Assembly (NCBI GenBank): GCA_030621255.1
Contig: JAUXHZ010000023.1
Coordinates: 1-9,234 of the forward strand
DNA length: 9,234 nt
Reading direction: 5' to 3'
Source: Candidatus Latescibacterota bacterium
GTDB lineage: Bacteria; Krumholzibacteriota; Krumholzibacteriia; Krumholzibacteriales; WJIX01
Shown: piece after piece, positions 1 to 5,932 of the stretch
Position numbering within the stretch: position 1 is the stretch's first letter
Layout of the letters: every line of letters starts with the position of its first letter
Notes under the pieces: model-generated
What the model saw: the letters and a program-made list of their open reading frames with translations, nothing else
The model's database searches: none
What the model was told of the DNA's origin: nothing
Position numbers and translations under genes: made by a program

Positions 1-1076
1 CCGAGGTGCCAGTCGAAAGGCGCCTCGTCTTCTTCATCTACATACTCATCGGTTCCATTATTAGCGGTGCTCTTCTTCTTGTTCAAGGCCTTGGTACAGC
101 CTGTGCGGATTGTAAGCCAGTCCTTAACATCCGTTTCAAGAGCGAGGAGGAAACGGGGCATGGTAATAATCGAACCTTCCCAACTACCAGTAACTCCATC
201 TGCGTATTCTGAAGGTTCAGCCTTCTGGTATGAGAAGGGCTCAATACCGAGAACTATCATATTGTCCTCGTTAACCTCAAAGTTCGCGGCTATACCCAGC
301 TTGAAATTCATCGCCTTTGCGCCTGACGCATCAAATCCACCAAAATAGGCTGCGGCATCTTCACCGGCAATATTGTAATCCGCCATACCGAATCCGATAT
401 ACGGAATAAGGGTGATAGCTTCACTATAATCATAGAAGAGGCGGGCGTTGAAGTCCATTTTCATACCGGGATCTTCAGTGATGTCTTCAAAGGCTGTATT
501 CTCATCCGTATATGTAATCATGGTATAATCAAAACCGATGTCGGCATACATATCATCGTTGATATCCATACGTACACTGGCGCCGATTGTGGTATAAGCA
601 CTGCTGTCCTCTTCATCGTTTGTATCTACAGGATCATCATAGGAATCAATATAGCTCGCACGGCTGAAATTCAAGCCGAGCGCTATCTTGTCCAGTTCAT
701 AGGCATAGATTAAATTATATTTGTTAGCAAGAGCAGTACTGAAACGATCCCAGTCTAACCAACCCGGATCTGTATCAAAAACATCGTTCGGTCCGCCGGT
801 ATTTTCCATGAAGAAAAGGCCGATCGTTCCTTTGTCGCCGTATTCACCAAGTCCATATATAAAACCGTAAGAACCGGTTCCATTAGGATAGATGTCTATT
901 GTAACAACATTCGCGAAGGACGGCAGAGTTGCGAGCCATTTAAAAATGTTACCGCTATCTTCGATGTAATTGTCAACATCACCCAGGGCTGAGAGTCTAC
1001 TGCCTGTTGCCATCACCGGTACTGCAAACGCAGTAATCATGATGGCGGCCATAGTAATTAAAAAAATCTTTTTCAT
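1..1076 (-). CDS. Outer-membrane-type beta-barrel protein, 3' end cut by window edge
   Basis: The frame is open from the ATG at 1076 to the window edge, giving 358 residues without a stop; the C-terminus is missing. The start is well fixed by AGGAGG (1082-1087) five bases upstream. Residues 1-23 form a Sec signal peptide: MKK, a hydrophobic core, and a likely cut after VMA. The mature part has the alternating aromatic/hydrophobic strands and acidic, Gly/Asn-rich turns of an outer-membrane barrel. Its N-terminal stretch (residues 27-57, with ALG, NYIED, NIF and TLPSFAN) resembles, from memory, uncharacterised outer-membrane proteins of FCB-group bacteria. Loops are strongly acidic (for example 147-159 and 343-351). 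No enzymatic motif is visible, so porin, structural or adhesive roles all remain possible. The gene has its own strong-looking promoter and long leader, so it is probably abundant and regulated separately from the operon upstream. Confidence 0.8.
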   Translation of the reverse strand, partial: MKKIFLITMAAIMITAFAVPVMATGSRLSALGDVDNYIEDSGNIFKWLATLPSFANVVTIDIYPNGTGSYGFIYGLGEYGDKGTIGLFFMENTGGPNDVFDTDPGWLDWDRFSTALANKYNLIYAYELDKIALGLNFSRASYIDSYDDPVDTNDEEDSSAYTTIGASVRMDINDDMYADIGFDYTMITYTDENTAFEDITEDPGMKMDFNARLFYDYSEAITLIPYIGFGMADYNIAGEDAAAYFGGFDASGAKAMNFKLGIAANFEVNEDNMIVLGIEPFSYQKAEPSEYADGVTGSWEGSIITMPRFLLALETDVKDWLTIRTGCTKALNKKKSTANNGTDEYVDEEDEAPFDWHL

Positions 1077-1077
1077 T

Positions 1078-1128
1078 CTAACCTCCTGCAAGGATTCCTC
1101 CCCTTCGGAAAAATCCCAGGCAAAACAT
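1078..1128 (-). CDS. Candidate 16-codon upstream ORF ending one base before the barrel-gene ATG
   Basis: The ORF reads MFCLGFFRRGGILAGG and stops with TAG, leaving a single A before the barrel ATG. A GGTGA motif (1135-1139) sits six bases before its ATG, so ribosomes could load here and be handed on to the main gene. It contains both the 1092-1116 hairpin and the main Shine-Dalgarno sequence, so its translation would open that hairpin. ORFs this short occur easily by chance, and codon use cannot settle it. Confidence 0.2.
   Translation of the reverse strand: MFCLGFFRRGGILAGG
1092..1116 (-). promoter_or_regulatory. Hairpin four bases upstream of the barrel-gene Shine-Dalgarno
   Basis: On the minus strand GGATTTTTCC and GGAGGAATCC can pair over ten positions, two of them G-U, around a GAAGG loop. 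The stem ends four bases before AGGAGG (1082-1087). It leaves the Shine-Dalgarno free but lies within the ribosome footprint, so it could act as a stabiliser or standby structure. Its 3' arm also contains a purine run resembling a second Shine-Dalgarno. Confidence 0.4.
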
Positions 1129-1137
1129 TCTATGTCA

Positions 1138-1154
1138 CCGCTTTCAGCAAGCGG
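1138..1154 (-). promoter_or_regulatory. Six-base-pair GC-rich hairpin in the leader
   Basis: CCGCTT and AAGCGG form a perfect six-base-pair stem around a five-base loop (GCTGA). No U-run follows, so it is not an intrinsic terminator. It partly covers the GGTGA motif used by the short ORF at 1078-1128. Confidence 0.35.
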
Positions 1155-1259
1155 GTAGCTACAACTAATCCGAATTCAATCTTTGATATTCAAAGGTGCA
1201 TTTTTGAAACATTCTTTAGGCCATCCCCCCTTTCAAATAATTTGTTGAACCATCAGGTT

Positions 1260-1282
1260 GCCCGCACTTCAATAACGCGGAC
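1260..1282 (-). promoter_or_regulatory. GC-rich hairpin over the end of the 15-codon upstream ORF
   Basis: GTCCGC (1277-1282) can pair with GCGGGC (1260-1265) over six positions, one of them G-U, with an eleven-base loop. The TGA stop of the short ORF 1269-1316 lies in the loop, so a ribosome reaching that stop would melt the stem. Confidence 0.3.
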
Positions 1283-1316
1283 TCCTCTTCTGCCAATCCT
1301 TGATGGCAGGAACCAT
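1269..1316 (-). CDS. Candidate 15-codon leader peptide with its own Shine-Dalgarno
   Basis: The minus strand shows AAAGGAG (1321-1327), four bases, then an ATG opening MVPAIKDWQKRSPRY and a TGA stop. The Shine-Dalgarno match is among the best in the window, which is the main reason to list it. The ATG lies inside the 5' arm of the hairpin at 1300-1319. The peptide is basic and shows no run of a single amino acid of the kind found in classical attenuation leaders. Chance occurrence remains quite possible. Confidence 0.3.
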   Translation of the reverse strand: MVPAIKDWQKRSPRY

Positions 1317-1319
1317 CAA
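1290..1319 (-). promoter_or_regulatory. Two mutually exclusive hairpins sharing a strand
   Basis: Hairpin A pairs TTGATGG (1313-1319) with CCATCAA (1300-1306) over seven perfect base pairs and a six-base loop. Hairpin B pairs CTGCCA (1304-1309) with TGGCAG (1290-1295) over six perfect base pairs and an eight-base loop. Bases 1304-1306 are needed by both, so only one can form. A buries the ATG of the 15-codon upstream ORF; B leaves it exposed. This is the geometry of an RNA switch, but nothing here identifies a ligand. Confidence 0.4.
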
Positions 1320-1380
1320 ACTCCTTTGTTGAATACCCCCTTCCATAACCCCATTTTGCTACTTTCCTATATGTTGGAGG

Positions 1381-1411
1381 CAAAATTAAACCAGTATAGG
1401 AACCATGTCAA
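1381..1411 (-). promoter_or_regulatory. Promoter of the barrel-protein gene
   Basis: A perfect TTGACA -35 box (1406-1411) is followed after 17 bases by TAATTT (1383-1388). The -10 match to TATAAT is only three of six but keeps the key A2 and T6. The same bases extend to TAATTTTG (1381-1388), an exact fit to the Bacteroidota -7 pattern TAnnTTTG, with TTG 20 bases upstream. Both readings put the start of transcription near 1375-1377. Confidence 0.6.
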
Positions 1412-1414
1412 CCC

Positions 1415-1453
1415 TTTTTTTTATTTTTTTTAACATTTTCTTAATATTTTTTT
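1415..1453 (-). promoter_or_regulatory. A-tract UP-like element upstream of the -35 box
   Basis: Minus-strand A-runs of 8, 8 and 7 bases occupy 1415-1422, 1424-1431 and 1447-1453, directly upstream of TTGACA. The whole stretch up to the nlpC/P60 stop is almost pure A/T. Such tracts are known to bind the RNA polymerase alpha C-terminal domain or to bend DNA, and they support a strong promoter. On the opposite strand they are T-runs, but no plus-strand gene or stem precedes them. Confidence 0.5.
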
Positions 1454-1469
1454 AAACTCTTAAATTTAT

Positions 1470-2540
1470 TTATTCTGAGATTATTCCCCTCACAGAGCAA
1501 AAAGATTCAGCAAGTTCTTTATCGTAGCACTCATCCGACTCAATAAGGCTGCCGGCACTAACCTCGCCCCTCGAGTGAATGAACCTTCCAACTCCGGTAG
1601 AGAGAGCAACATGATTGACAACACCCTCCTTATGAAAAAAGAATAAAGACCCCGGCGCCGCATGAGCAGCTTCGGAGAAATCTGTCTCTTCACTCACTTC
1701 AAACTGCAGATCACTGTCACGCGGCAACGCTATTCCCTCCATCTGAAAAACCCTTTTTATCAAACCGGAACAGTCAAATCCCCTCGATGTAGTCCCTCCC
1801 CATAAATATGAAACCCCTATAAATCTACCAGCCCTGCCTATTAATCTTCCGGGGTTTACCACTCCTGCCGGAAGATCACCAATATCGGACGCAACAATAA
1901 ACCCTTTCCTCCTATCTGAAAGAGTGACACTGTAAAATCCATTCTCTATCCTACCGAGCCTTACAAATGTGCCGGATACCAACTCGCCGATACGGCTCTC
2001 TCCACTGCCGGCCTCTGAGTATACAACGGCTCTGTTTTCAACAACCATACCGTTAACACTGCGATTCCAAGCCTTAATATCACAACGGCTTACCCTCATA
2101 ACACTCCAGGAACACACCCACCCTATATACCGATCGGGAAGTTGAACAAGATACCAATTCCCCTCCCGCGTTAATCCCTTCAGCTCTTCACCCATAATCG
2201 CCTGAGTAATAAGCTCTCCCCTGTGAGACGGAGTATTTCTAATATCTGTAACAGCAGTGCGGACAGATAAAAGCATATCCTCTCTTCCGCCAATGCAATT
2301 CAATGCAATTTCAGTACCAGATAAGGCCCGAAGAATAATTCTTTCAGAATCGTCCGATTCAATCCTGAAATCCTCCATCATGTCAATAACGCGGTTCCGG
2401 ACCCTTTTACTGCTTATATCTATCTTTACGGATTCTCCATTCTCAAGGGAGACGGAGTGATAATTGAATCTGCTGTCAATCTTAAGTTCCTTATTCGCGG
2501 TATCAATCAAGTTCTTTATGTCGGAAATCAGTTTATTCAT
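1470..2540 (-). CDS. SH3b-SH3b-NlpC/P60 peptidase, YkfC-like, probably cytosolic
   Basis: This 356-residue protein has an N-terminal helical part (1-90), two bacterial SH3-like domains (about 93-150 and 164-223), and a C-terminal NlpC/P60 cysteine peptidase. The peptidase shows the LWGG...FDCSG motif with catalytic Cys257, the histidine of NHVALSTG (His310), and a third polar residue, His322 in FIHSRG. The order matches YkfC-type gamma-D-glutamyl-L-diamino-acid endopeptidases, which cut imported murein peptides in the cytosol. No signal peptide or lipobox is present, which fits that location. I chose the ATG at 2540 because it begins ten bases after the stop of the permease gene; a longer reading from 2606 would overlap that gene by 56 bases. 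The purine stretch GGAAAGGG lies about 15 bases upstream of this ATG, so initiation may rely on coupling. Function is strongly supported by family; exact substrate is inference. Confidence 0.88.
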   Translation of the reverse strand: MNKLISDIKNLIDTANKELKIDSRFNYHSVSLENGESVKIDISSKRVRNRVIDMMEDFRIESDDSERIILRALSGTEIALNCIGGREDMLLSVRTAVTDIRNTPSHRGELITQAIMGEELKGLTREGNWYLVQLPDRYIGWVCSWSVMRVSRCDIKAWNRSVNGMVVENRAVVYSEAGSGESRIGELVSGTFVRLGRIENGFYSVTLSDRRKGFIVASDIGDLPAGVVNPGRLIGRAGRFIGVSYLWGGTTSRGFDCSGLIKRVFQMEGIALPRDSDLQFEVSEETDFSEAAHAAPGSLFFFHKEGVVNHVALSTGVGRFIHSRGEVSAGSLIESDECYDKELAESFCSVRGIISE

Positions 2541-2550
2541 GATTGTCAGA

Positions 2551-3405
2551 TTAATCCCTTTCCTTTGAATAAACATATTTTGGATCAAACGCGTCCCGTA
2601 ATCCATCCCCGACCAGATTCAGTGAACATACGGTTAAAGATAATATAATGCCGGGAAATATCGTAAGCCACCAAGCCGAACGCATAAATATAATACCATC
2701 CGATATCATCCTGCCCCAACTCGGCGAAGGCGGCTGAACGCCCAGGCCCAGGAAACTCAGGCTTGATTCAGCCATAATCGTCATACCAAGGCCCATTGTA
2801 TAAACGACGATTACCGGAGATAAACATTGTGGAAGAATATGCCTGAAAACAAGAGAAAAAGTCCCTATTCCGGAGGATTCCGCCGCCTGAACATATTGTC
2901 GTTTTCTAATCGTCATAACCTGCGCTCTCACAAGCCTGGCAATTGCCGCCCAACCTACCACTCCCAGAACTGCAACCAGTGTTGAAATTCCAGGAGCGAC
3001 AACGGCCATAATCGCTATGAGAAGCAGAAGTGTTGGAAAGGCAAAGGTAATATCCGCCAGGCGCATAATTGCAGAATCAATTTTCCCTCCGTAAAAACCG
3101 GAAATTATACCCATTACAAGGCCGATAATAATTGAAATCGTTCTTGCCGCAAAGCCTACTGTAAGAGAAACGCGCGAACCATGTATAACCCTTGAAAAAA
3201 GATCTCTGCCGAAAGAATCTGTCCCGAATGGATGCTTCAGTGAAGGCACCTCAAGGGAATGCTCAAGATCAATCCTTCCCTTATCCACCGGAGCGATTAT
3301 GTCTGCCAACAACCCTCCCATAACTATTAACGTAAGCACAATAAGCCCGGAAAATGCCATACGGTTACGAGAGAATCTTCCATAGAAACTTTTCAATTCA
3401 CTCAT
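2551..3405 (-). CDS. dppC: Dipeptide/oligopeptide ABC importer permease, DppC/OppC type
   Basis: This 284-residue inner-membrane permease is full length for the family. It has the N-terminal transmembrane helix after a basic FSRNR segment, the HPFGTDSFGRDLFSR signature (58-72), and the EAA coupling loop (171-195, with QAAESSG and the following FRHILPQ) that contacts the ATPase. Also present are the ESSLSFLGLGVQPPSPSWG block (213-231) and the C-terminal LNLVGDGLRDAFDP (262-275). The trans-inside part is a binding-protein-dependent transport fold with about six helices. It pairs with the DppB-type gene that ends 12 bases upstream. An in-frame TGA sits directly before its ATG, so the start cannot move upstream. 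The nearest purine-rich motif (GGAAGAG) is about 15 bases away, which suggests coupled translation. Peptide transport is known for the family; nickel transport (NikC) is a less likely alternative. Confidence 0.93.
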   Translation of the reverse strand: MSELKSFYGRFSRNRMAFSGLIVLTLIVMGGLLADIIAPVDKGRIDLEHSLEVPSLKHPFGTDSFGRDLFSRVIHGSRVSLTVGFAARTISIIIGLVMGIISGFYGGKIDSAIMRLADITFAFPTLLLLIAIMAVVAPGISTLVAVLGVVGWAAIARLVRAQVMTIRKRQYVQAAESSGIGTFSLVFRHILPQCLSPVIVVYTMGLGMTIMAESSLSFLGLGVQPPSPSWGRMISDGIIFMRSAWWLTIFPGIILSLTVCSLNLVGDGLRDAFDPKYVYSKERD

Positions 3406-3417
3406 TCAGAAAACACA

Positions 3418-4356
3418 CTACTCTTCCTTTCCGGTCACCCGGATTCTCGGATCTATAAACCCATAACTTAAATCCACAATAAGATTTACAAGCATAAAGA
3501 GTACAGCCATAAAAAGTACCGCACCCTGAATAACAGGAAAATCACGCTTCAGGACCGCTTGTACTATGTGCCTTCCCAATCCAGGCCACCCGAAGATAGA
3601 CTCAGTAAGCACCGATCCGCCAAGATAACTCCCGAAATCTGTTCCAACAATAGTAATAACCGGAATAAGCGCGTTTCTGAACAGATGTTTTCCAAAAACC
3701 GCAAATTCATTCAGCCCTTTCGCTCTCGCAGTCCTGATAAAATCTTCAGAAGCAATATCAAGAAAACTTGAGCGTGATACCCTGGCCACTGTCGCCATTG
3801 AAGCAAAAGAAAGTGTAACAGCCGGAAGTACAAGATATCTTAGTGAACCATTCCCATATCCTGAGGGTGGAAGAATCGACAATTTTATGGCAAAAAGGTA
3901 TATCAATAACAGGCCGAGCCAGAACACGGGTATAGATACTCCAACCAGAGAAAATGACATAAGGGCCCGTCCCAGCCACTTGAAACGGTTCAGGGAGGAA
4001 ATAGCTCCGATTATAACACCTGCAACTACGGCAATTAACATTGAGCTGAAAGCGAGAAGCAATGTTCTCGGGAAATATTCCTTTATCGATTCCATAACAG
4101 GCCGGCCGGTTATAAATGACCTTCCGAAATCGAACCTGACTACCCTTCCGAGATAATCAACATATTGAATCGGGAGGGGTTTATTAAGGCCCAGTTCTTC
4201 ACGTATTCTTTCTATTGTCTCCTCGTCGTATCTTTCTCCGACAAGTGAAAGTACCGGATCTCCTGGAATGATATACATTATCAGAAATGTTACACTTATT
4301 ACTCCGAATAGAATCGGAACAAGCTGCGCAACCCTTCTTGTGACAAATTTCAACAA
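3418..4356 (-). CDS. dppB: Dipeptide/oligopeptide ABC importer permease, DppB/OppB type, TTG start
   Basis: This 312-residue permease opens with MLKFVTRRVAQLVPILFGV, the classical DppB N-terminus. It continues with the large extracytoplasmic segment carrying PGDP (31-34), EELGLNKPLPIQY (53-65) and the DFGRSF block (76-81). The EAA loop is at about 205-232 (TARAKGL and FRNALIP), and ESIFGWPGLG (252-261) and YGFIDPRIR (298-306) close the protein. The start codon is TTG, chosen because it gives the family N-terminus; an AAAGGA motif lies 12 bases upstream and no ATG is available in frame. An ATT four codons nearer that motif's ideal spacing is conceivable but less likely. It forms the membrane channel with the following DppC-type protein. 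Confidence 0.93.
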   Translation of the reverse strand: MLKFVTRRVAQLVPILFGVISVTFLIMYIIPGDPVLSLVGERYDEETIERIREELGLNKPLPIQYVDYLGRVVRFDFGRSFITGRPVMESIKEYFPRTLLLAFSSMLIAVVAGVIIGAISSLNRFKWLGRALMSFSLVGVSIPVFWLGLLLIYLFAIKLSILPPSGYGNGSLRYLVLPAVTLSFASMATVARVSRSSFLDIASEDFIRTARAKGLNEFAVFGKHLFRNALIPVITIVGTDFGSYLGGSVLTESIFGWPGLGRHIVQAVLKRDFPVIQGAVLFMAVLFMLVNLIVDLSYGFIDPRIRVTGKEE

Positions 4357-4372
4357 TTTAATGATCCATCCT

Positions 4373-5926
4373 TTAGAATGAAATATTCAGAAAACGTTGC
4401 CCATTGAATATAACCGGGATAGTGTACCCGTTAAGCCTGCCGGAAACAGCCTCATATCTGACAGGAAACCACAAGAATATCCACGGCGCGTCACTGTAAA
4501 CAATTTCTTCCGCCTCAAGGAGTAACTTCATCCTCTTTTCATTATCCGGGAGCCTGGATGCAAAATCAATCAGGGAATCCACACGATCGTTTTTATACCC
4601 CGTTCTGTTGCCCCCTCCTCCTCTATTCGAAGAGTGAAAAAGAGGAGCAAGAAAATTTTCAGCATCAGGATAGTCTGCAAACCAATCAAGATAAAAGGCA
4701 TCCGGTGTCCCGTGGTCTACTGCCTGTTTAAAAGCGCTCCAATCCCTTGTTACAAGCTTAACATTAACACCGATATTGCCAAGATAGGCCTGCACACATT
4801 CGAGAATTCTTCCCCCCTCAGGGCTTTCTCTCTGCCATATCTCCATTGAAAAACCATCCCCAAGGCCCGCTTCTTTAAGAAGGCTCTCCGCCATTTGAGG
4901 ATTATACCGATAAATATCCGATTGACGCGCTTGACCTCCAAGCACAGGCGGCACAACTCCTCTAGCCCGCCGGCCCGCGCCAAACAGTATCTTTGCGATC
5001 ACAGCTTCAACATCAATCGCCATATTAAGCGCCCTTCTTACCCGCCGGTCATTGAAGGGGTATTTTCCGGTATTCAATCCAATATAGACTATTCGAAGTT
5101 CTTCTGTTTTCTCCAGCCTCAACCCGGCTGTGCGCCATCTTTTCAGCTCCGCGTATGGAATTTCCAGAATATCCAGGTTCCCCACCTCGAACTCAGCGAT
5201 CCTCGTCATCGCTTCCGGAATAAACCTGAATGATATTCCATCTATAGACGCTTTTTTGCCGGTATAGAAACCGTTAGGCTCAAGAATCATTCTTTCACTC
5301 TCAACCCACTCCGAGAGGCTCCAGGGGCCGCTTCCGCATGGATTCCTGCCATAACCGCTCCCCTTTTCTTCCATTTGCTCGGGGCATACAATCCCGGCCG
5401 CCGGCATCGAGAGAAGGCTCAGAAAATGCGCGGTTCCCCTTTCAAGACGAAGAGCCACTGTTGAATCATTAATAACTTCAATCGATTCGGAGTCCCAGTC
5501 TCCTTTTTTATGATAGGCCCGGGCTCCTTTTAACGGGGCGAGAACCCACCATCTGGGAGAAAGGGCTGAAGGGGAAAGAAGCCGTTTGAATGAAAACAGC
5601 ACATCCCGGGCTTTGACTCTTCTGCCGTTCGCGAAACGGGAAGGGCCAAGATGGAAAAGACACTCTTTCCCGTCATCTGAAACTTCCCAGCTGCTCGCCA
5701 GATCAGGACAAAGTTTTCCTTCAGTATCAATTCCGACAAGGTTGGAATGTATCAAGGATGTAATCAGCCCCGAGCTGTAATCAACCGCATAGGCAGGATC
5801 AAGGCTTGAGGGTTCAGTCTGAAGCGCCATTCTCAGCATTGGAGGCGGTTCATCATGCGTACAGGACACCAGTACCAATGACAGAGAAACTAAAATAACT
5901 GCTGATCCTATTATTATCTTCTTCAT
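4373..5926 (-). CDS. dppA: Peptide-binding lipoprotein, SBP family 5 (DppA/OppA type)
   Basis: This 517-residue protein has a lipoprotein signal: MKK, a hydrophobic core and a lipobox ending in Cys22 (VLVSC). The family-5 solute-binding fold follows: LQTEPSSLDPA (35-45), an early DLASSWEVSDDG block (75-86), FANGRRVKARDVLFSFKRL (98-116), GSGPW (198-202), and FNDRRVRRALNMAID (291-305). WFADYPDAENF (415-425) corresponds to the WCADY region of OppA, where an aspartate holds the peptide's alpha-amino group; Asp418 would be that residue. This favours peptides over nickel or sugars. Length is normal. The gene starts six bases after the GWxTD stop and precedes the two permeases by 16 bases. The Shine-Dalgarno is weak (GAGAA overlapping the upstream stop), suggesting coupling. 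Murein tripeptides or tetrapeptides are the inferred ligands because of the peptidase at the end of the operon. Confidence 0.92.
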   Translation of the reverse strand: MKKIIIGSAVILVSLSLVLVSCTHDEPPPMLRMALQTEPSSLDPAYAVDYSSGLITSLIHSNLVGIDTEGKLCPDLASSWEVSDDGKECLFHLGPSRFANGRRVKARDVLFSFKRLLSPSALSPRWWVLAPLKGARAYHKKGDWDSESIEVINDSTVALRLERGTAHFLSLLSMPAAGIVCPEQMEEKGSGYGRNPCGSGPWSLSEWVESERMILEPNGFYTGKKASIDGISFRFIPEAMTRIAEFEVGNLDILEIPYAELKRWRTAGLRLEKTEELRIVYIGLNTGKYPFNDRRVRRALNMAIDVEAVIAKILFGAGRRARGVVPPVLGGQARQSDIYRYNPQMAESLLKEAGLGDGFSMEIWQRESPEGGRILECVQAYLGNIGVNVKLVTRDWSAFKQAVDHGTPDAFYLDWFADYPDAENFLAPLFHSSNRGGGGNRTGYKNDRVDSLIDFASRLPDNEKRMKLLLEAEEIVYSDAPWIFLWFPVRYEAVSGRLNGYTIPVIFNGQRFLNISF

Positions 5927-5932
5927 TGGTTC

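Larger units (their letters stand above)
1077..1376 (-). promoter_or_regulatory. Long structured 5' leader of the barrel-protein gene
   Basis: If transcription starts about seven bases after the TAATTT box at 1383-1388, the barrel gene carries an untranslated leader of about 300 nt. On the minus strand this stretch shows at least five possible hairpins (1300-1319, 1290-1309, 1260-1282, 1138-1154, 1092-1116) and three short ORFs. I recognise no known riboswitch class in it. I see no stem followed by a U-run, so control by attenuation at an intrinsic terminator is not supported. Control of mRNA stability or translation is more plausible. Apart from these elements the stretch holds no gene. Confidence 0.4.

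Noticed and set aside
6..348. Two overlapping plus-strand ORFs
   Set aside because: They are antisense to the barrel-protein frame, which has a clear signal peptide and Shine-Dalgarno sequence.
1165..1212. 15-codon ORF in the leader (MFQKCTFEYQRLNSD)
   Set aside because: It has no usable Shine-Dalgarno sequence at normal spacing, so it is not listed as a feature; it is mentioned only as part of the pattern of short frames.
1077..1376. Known riboswitch in the leader
   Set aside because: I could not match the sequence to the conserved cores of cobalamin, TPP, SAM or cyclic-di-GMP riboswitches.
1242..1433. 63-codon plus-strand ORF in the noncoding stretch
   Set aside because: It runs against the direction of all genes, covers the minus-strand promoter, has a low-complexity C-terminus from T-runs, and shows no recognisable domain.
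1411..1472. Intrinsic terminator after the peptidase gene
   Set aside because: On the minus strand the region is A-rich, not U-rich, and only a four-base-pair stem (TGAG/CTCA) precedes it. The T-runs are on the plus strand, where no gene or stem calls for a terminator.
2541..2606. N-terminal extension of the peptidase gene from the ATG at 2606
   Set aside because: It would overlap the dppC-type gene by 56 bases, lacks a Shine-Dalgarno sequence, and adds no signal peptide or domain.
2551..5926. Nickel importer (NikABC)
   Set aside because: The families are related, but the binding protein keeps the WFADY aspartate typical of peptide binding, and the neighbouring enzyme is a murein-peptide peptidase.
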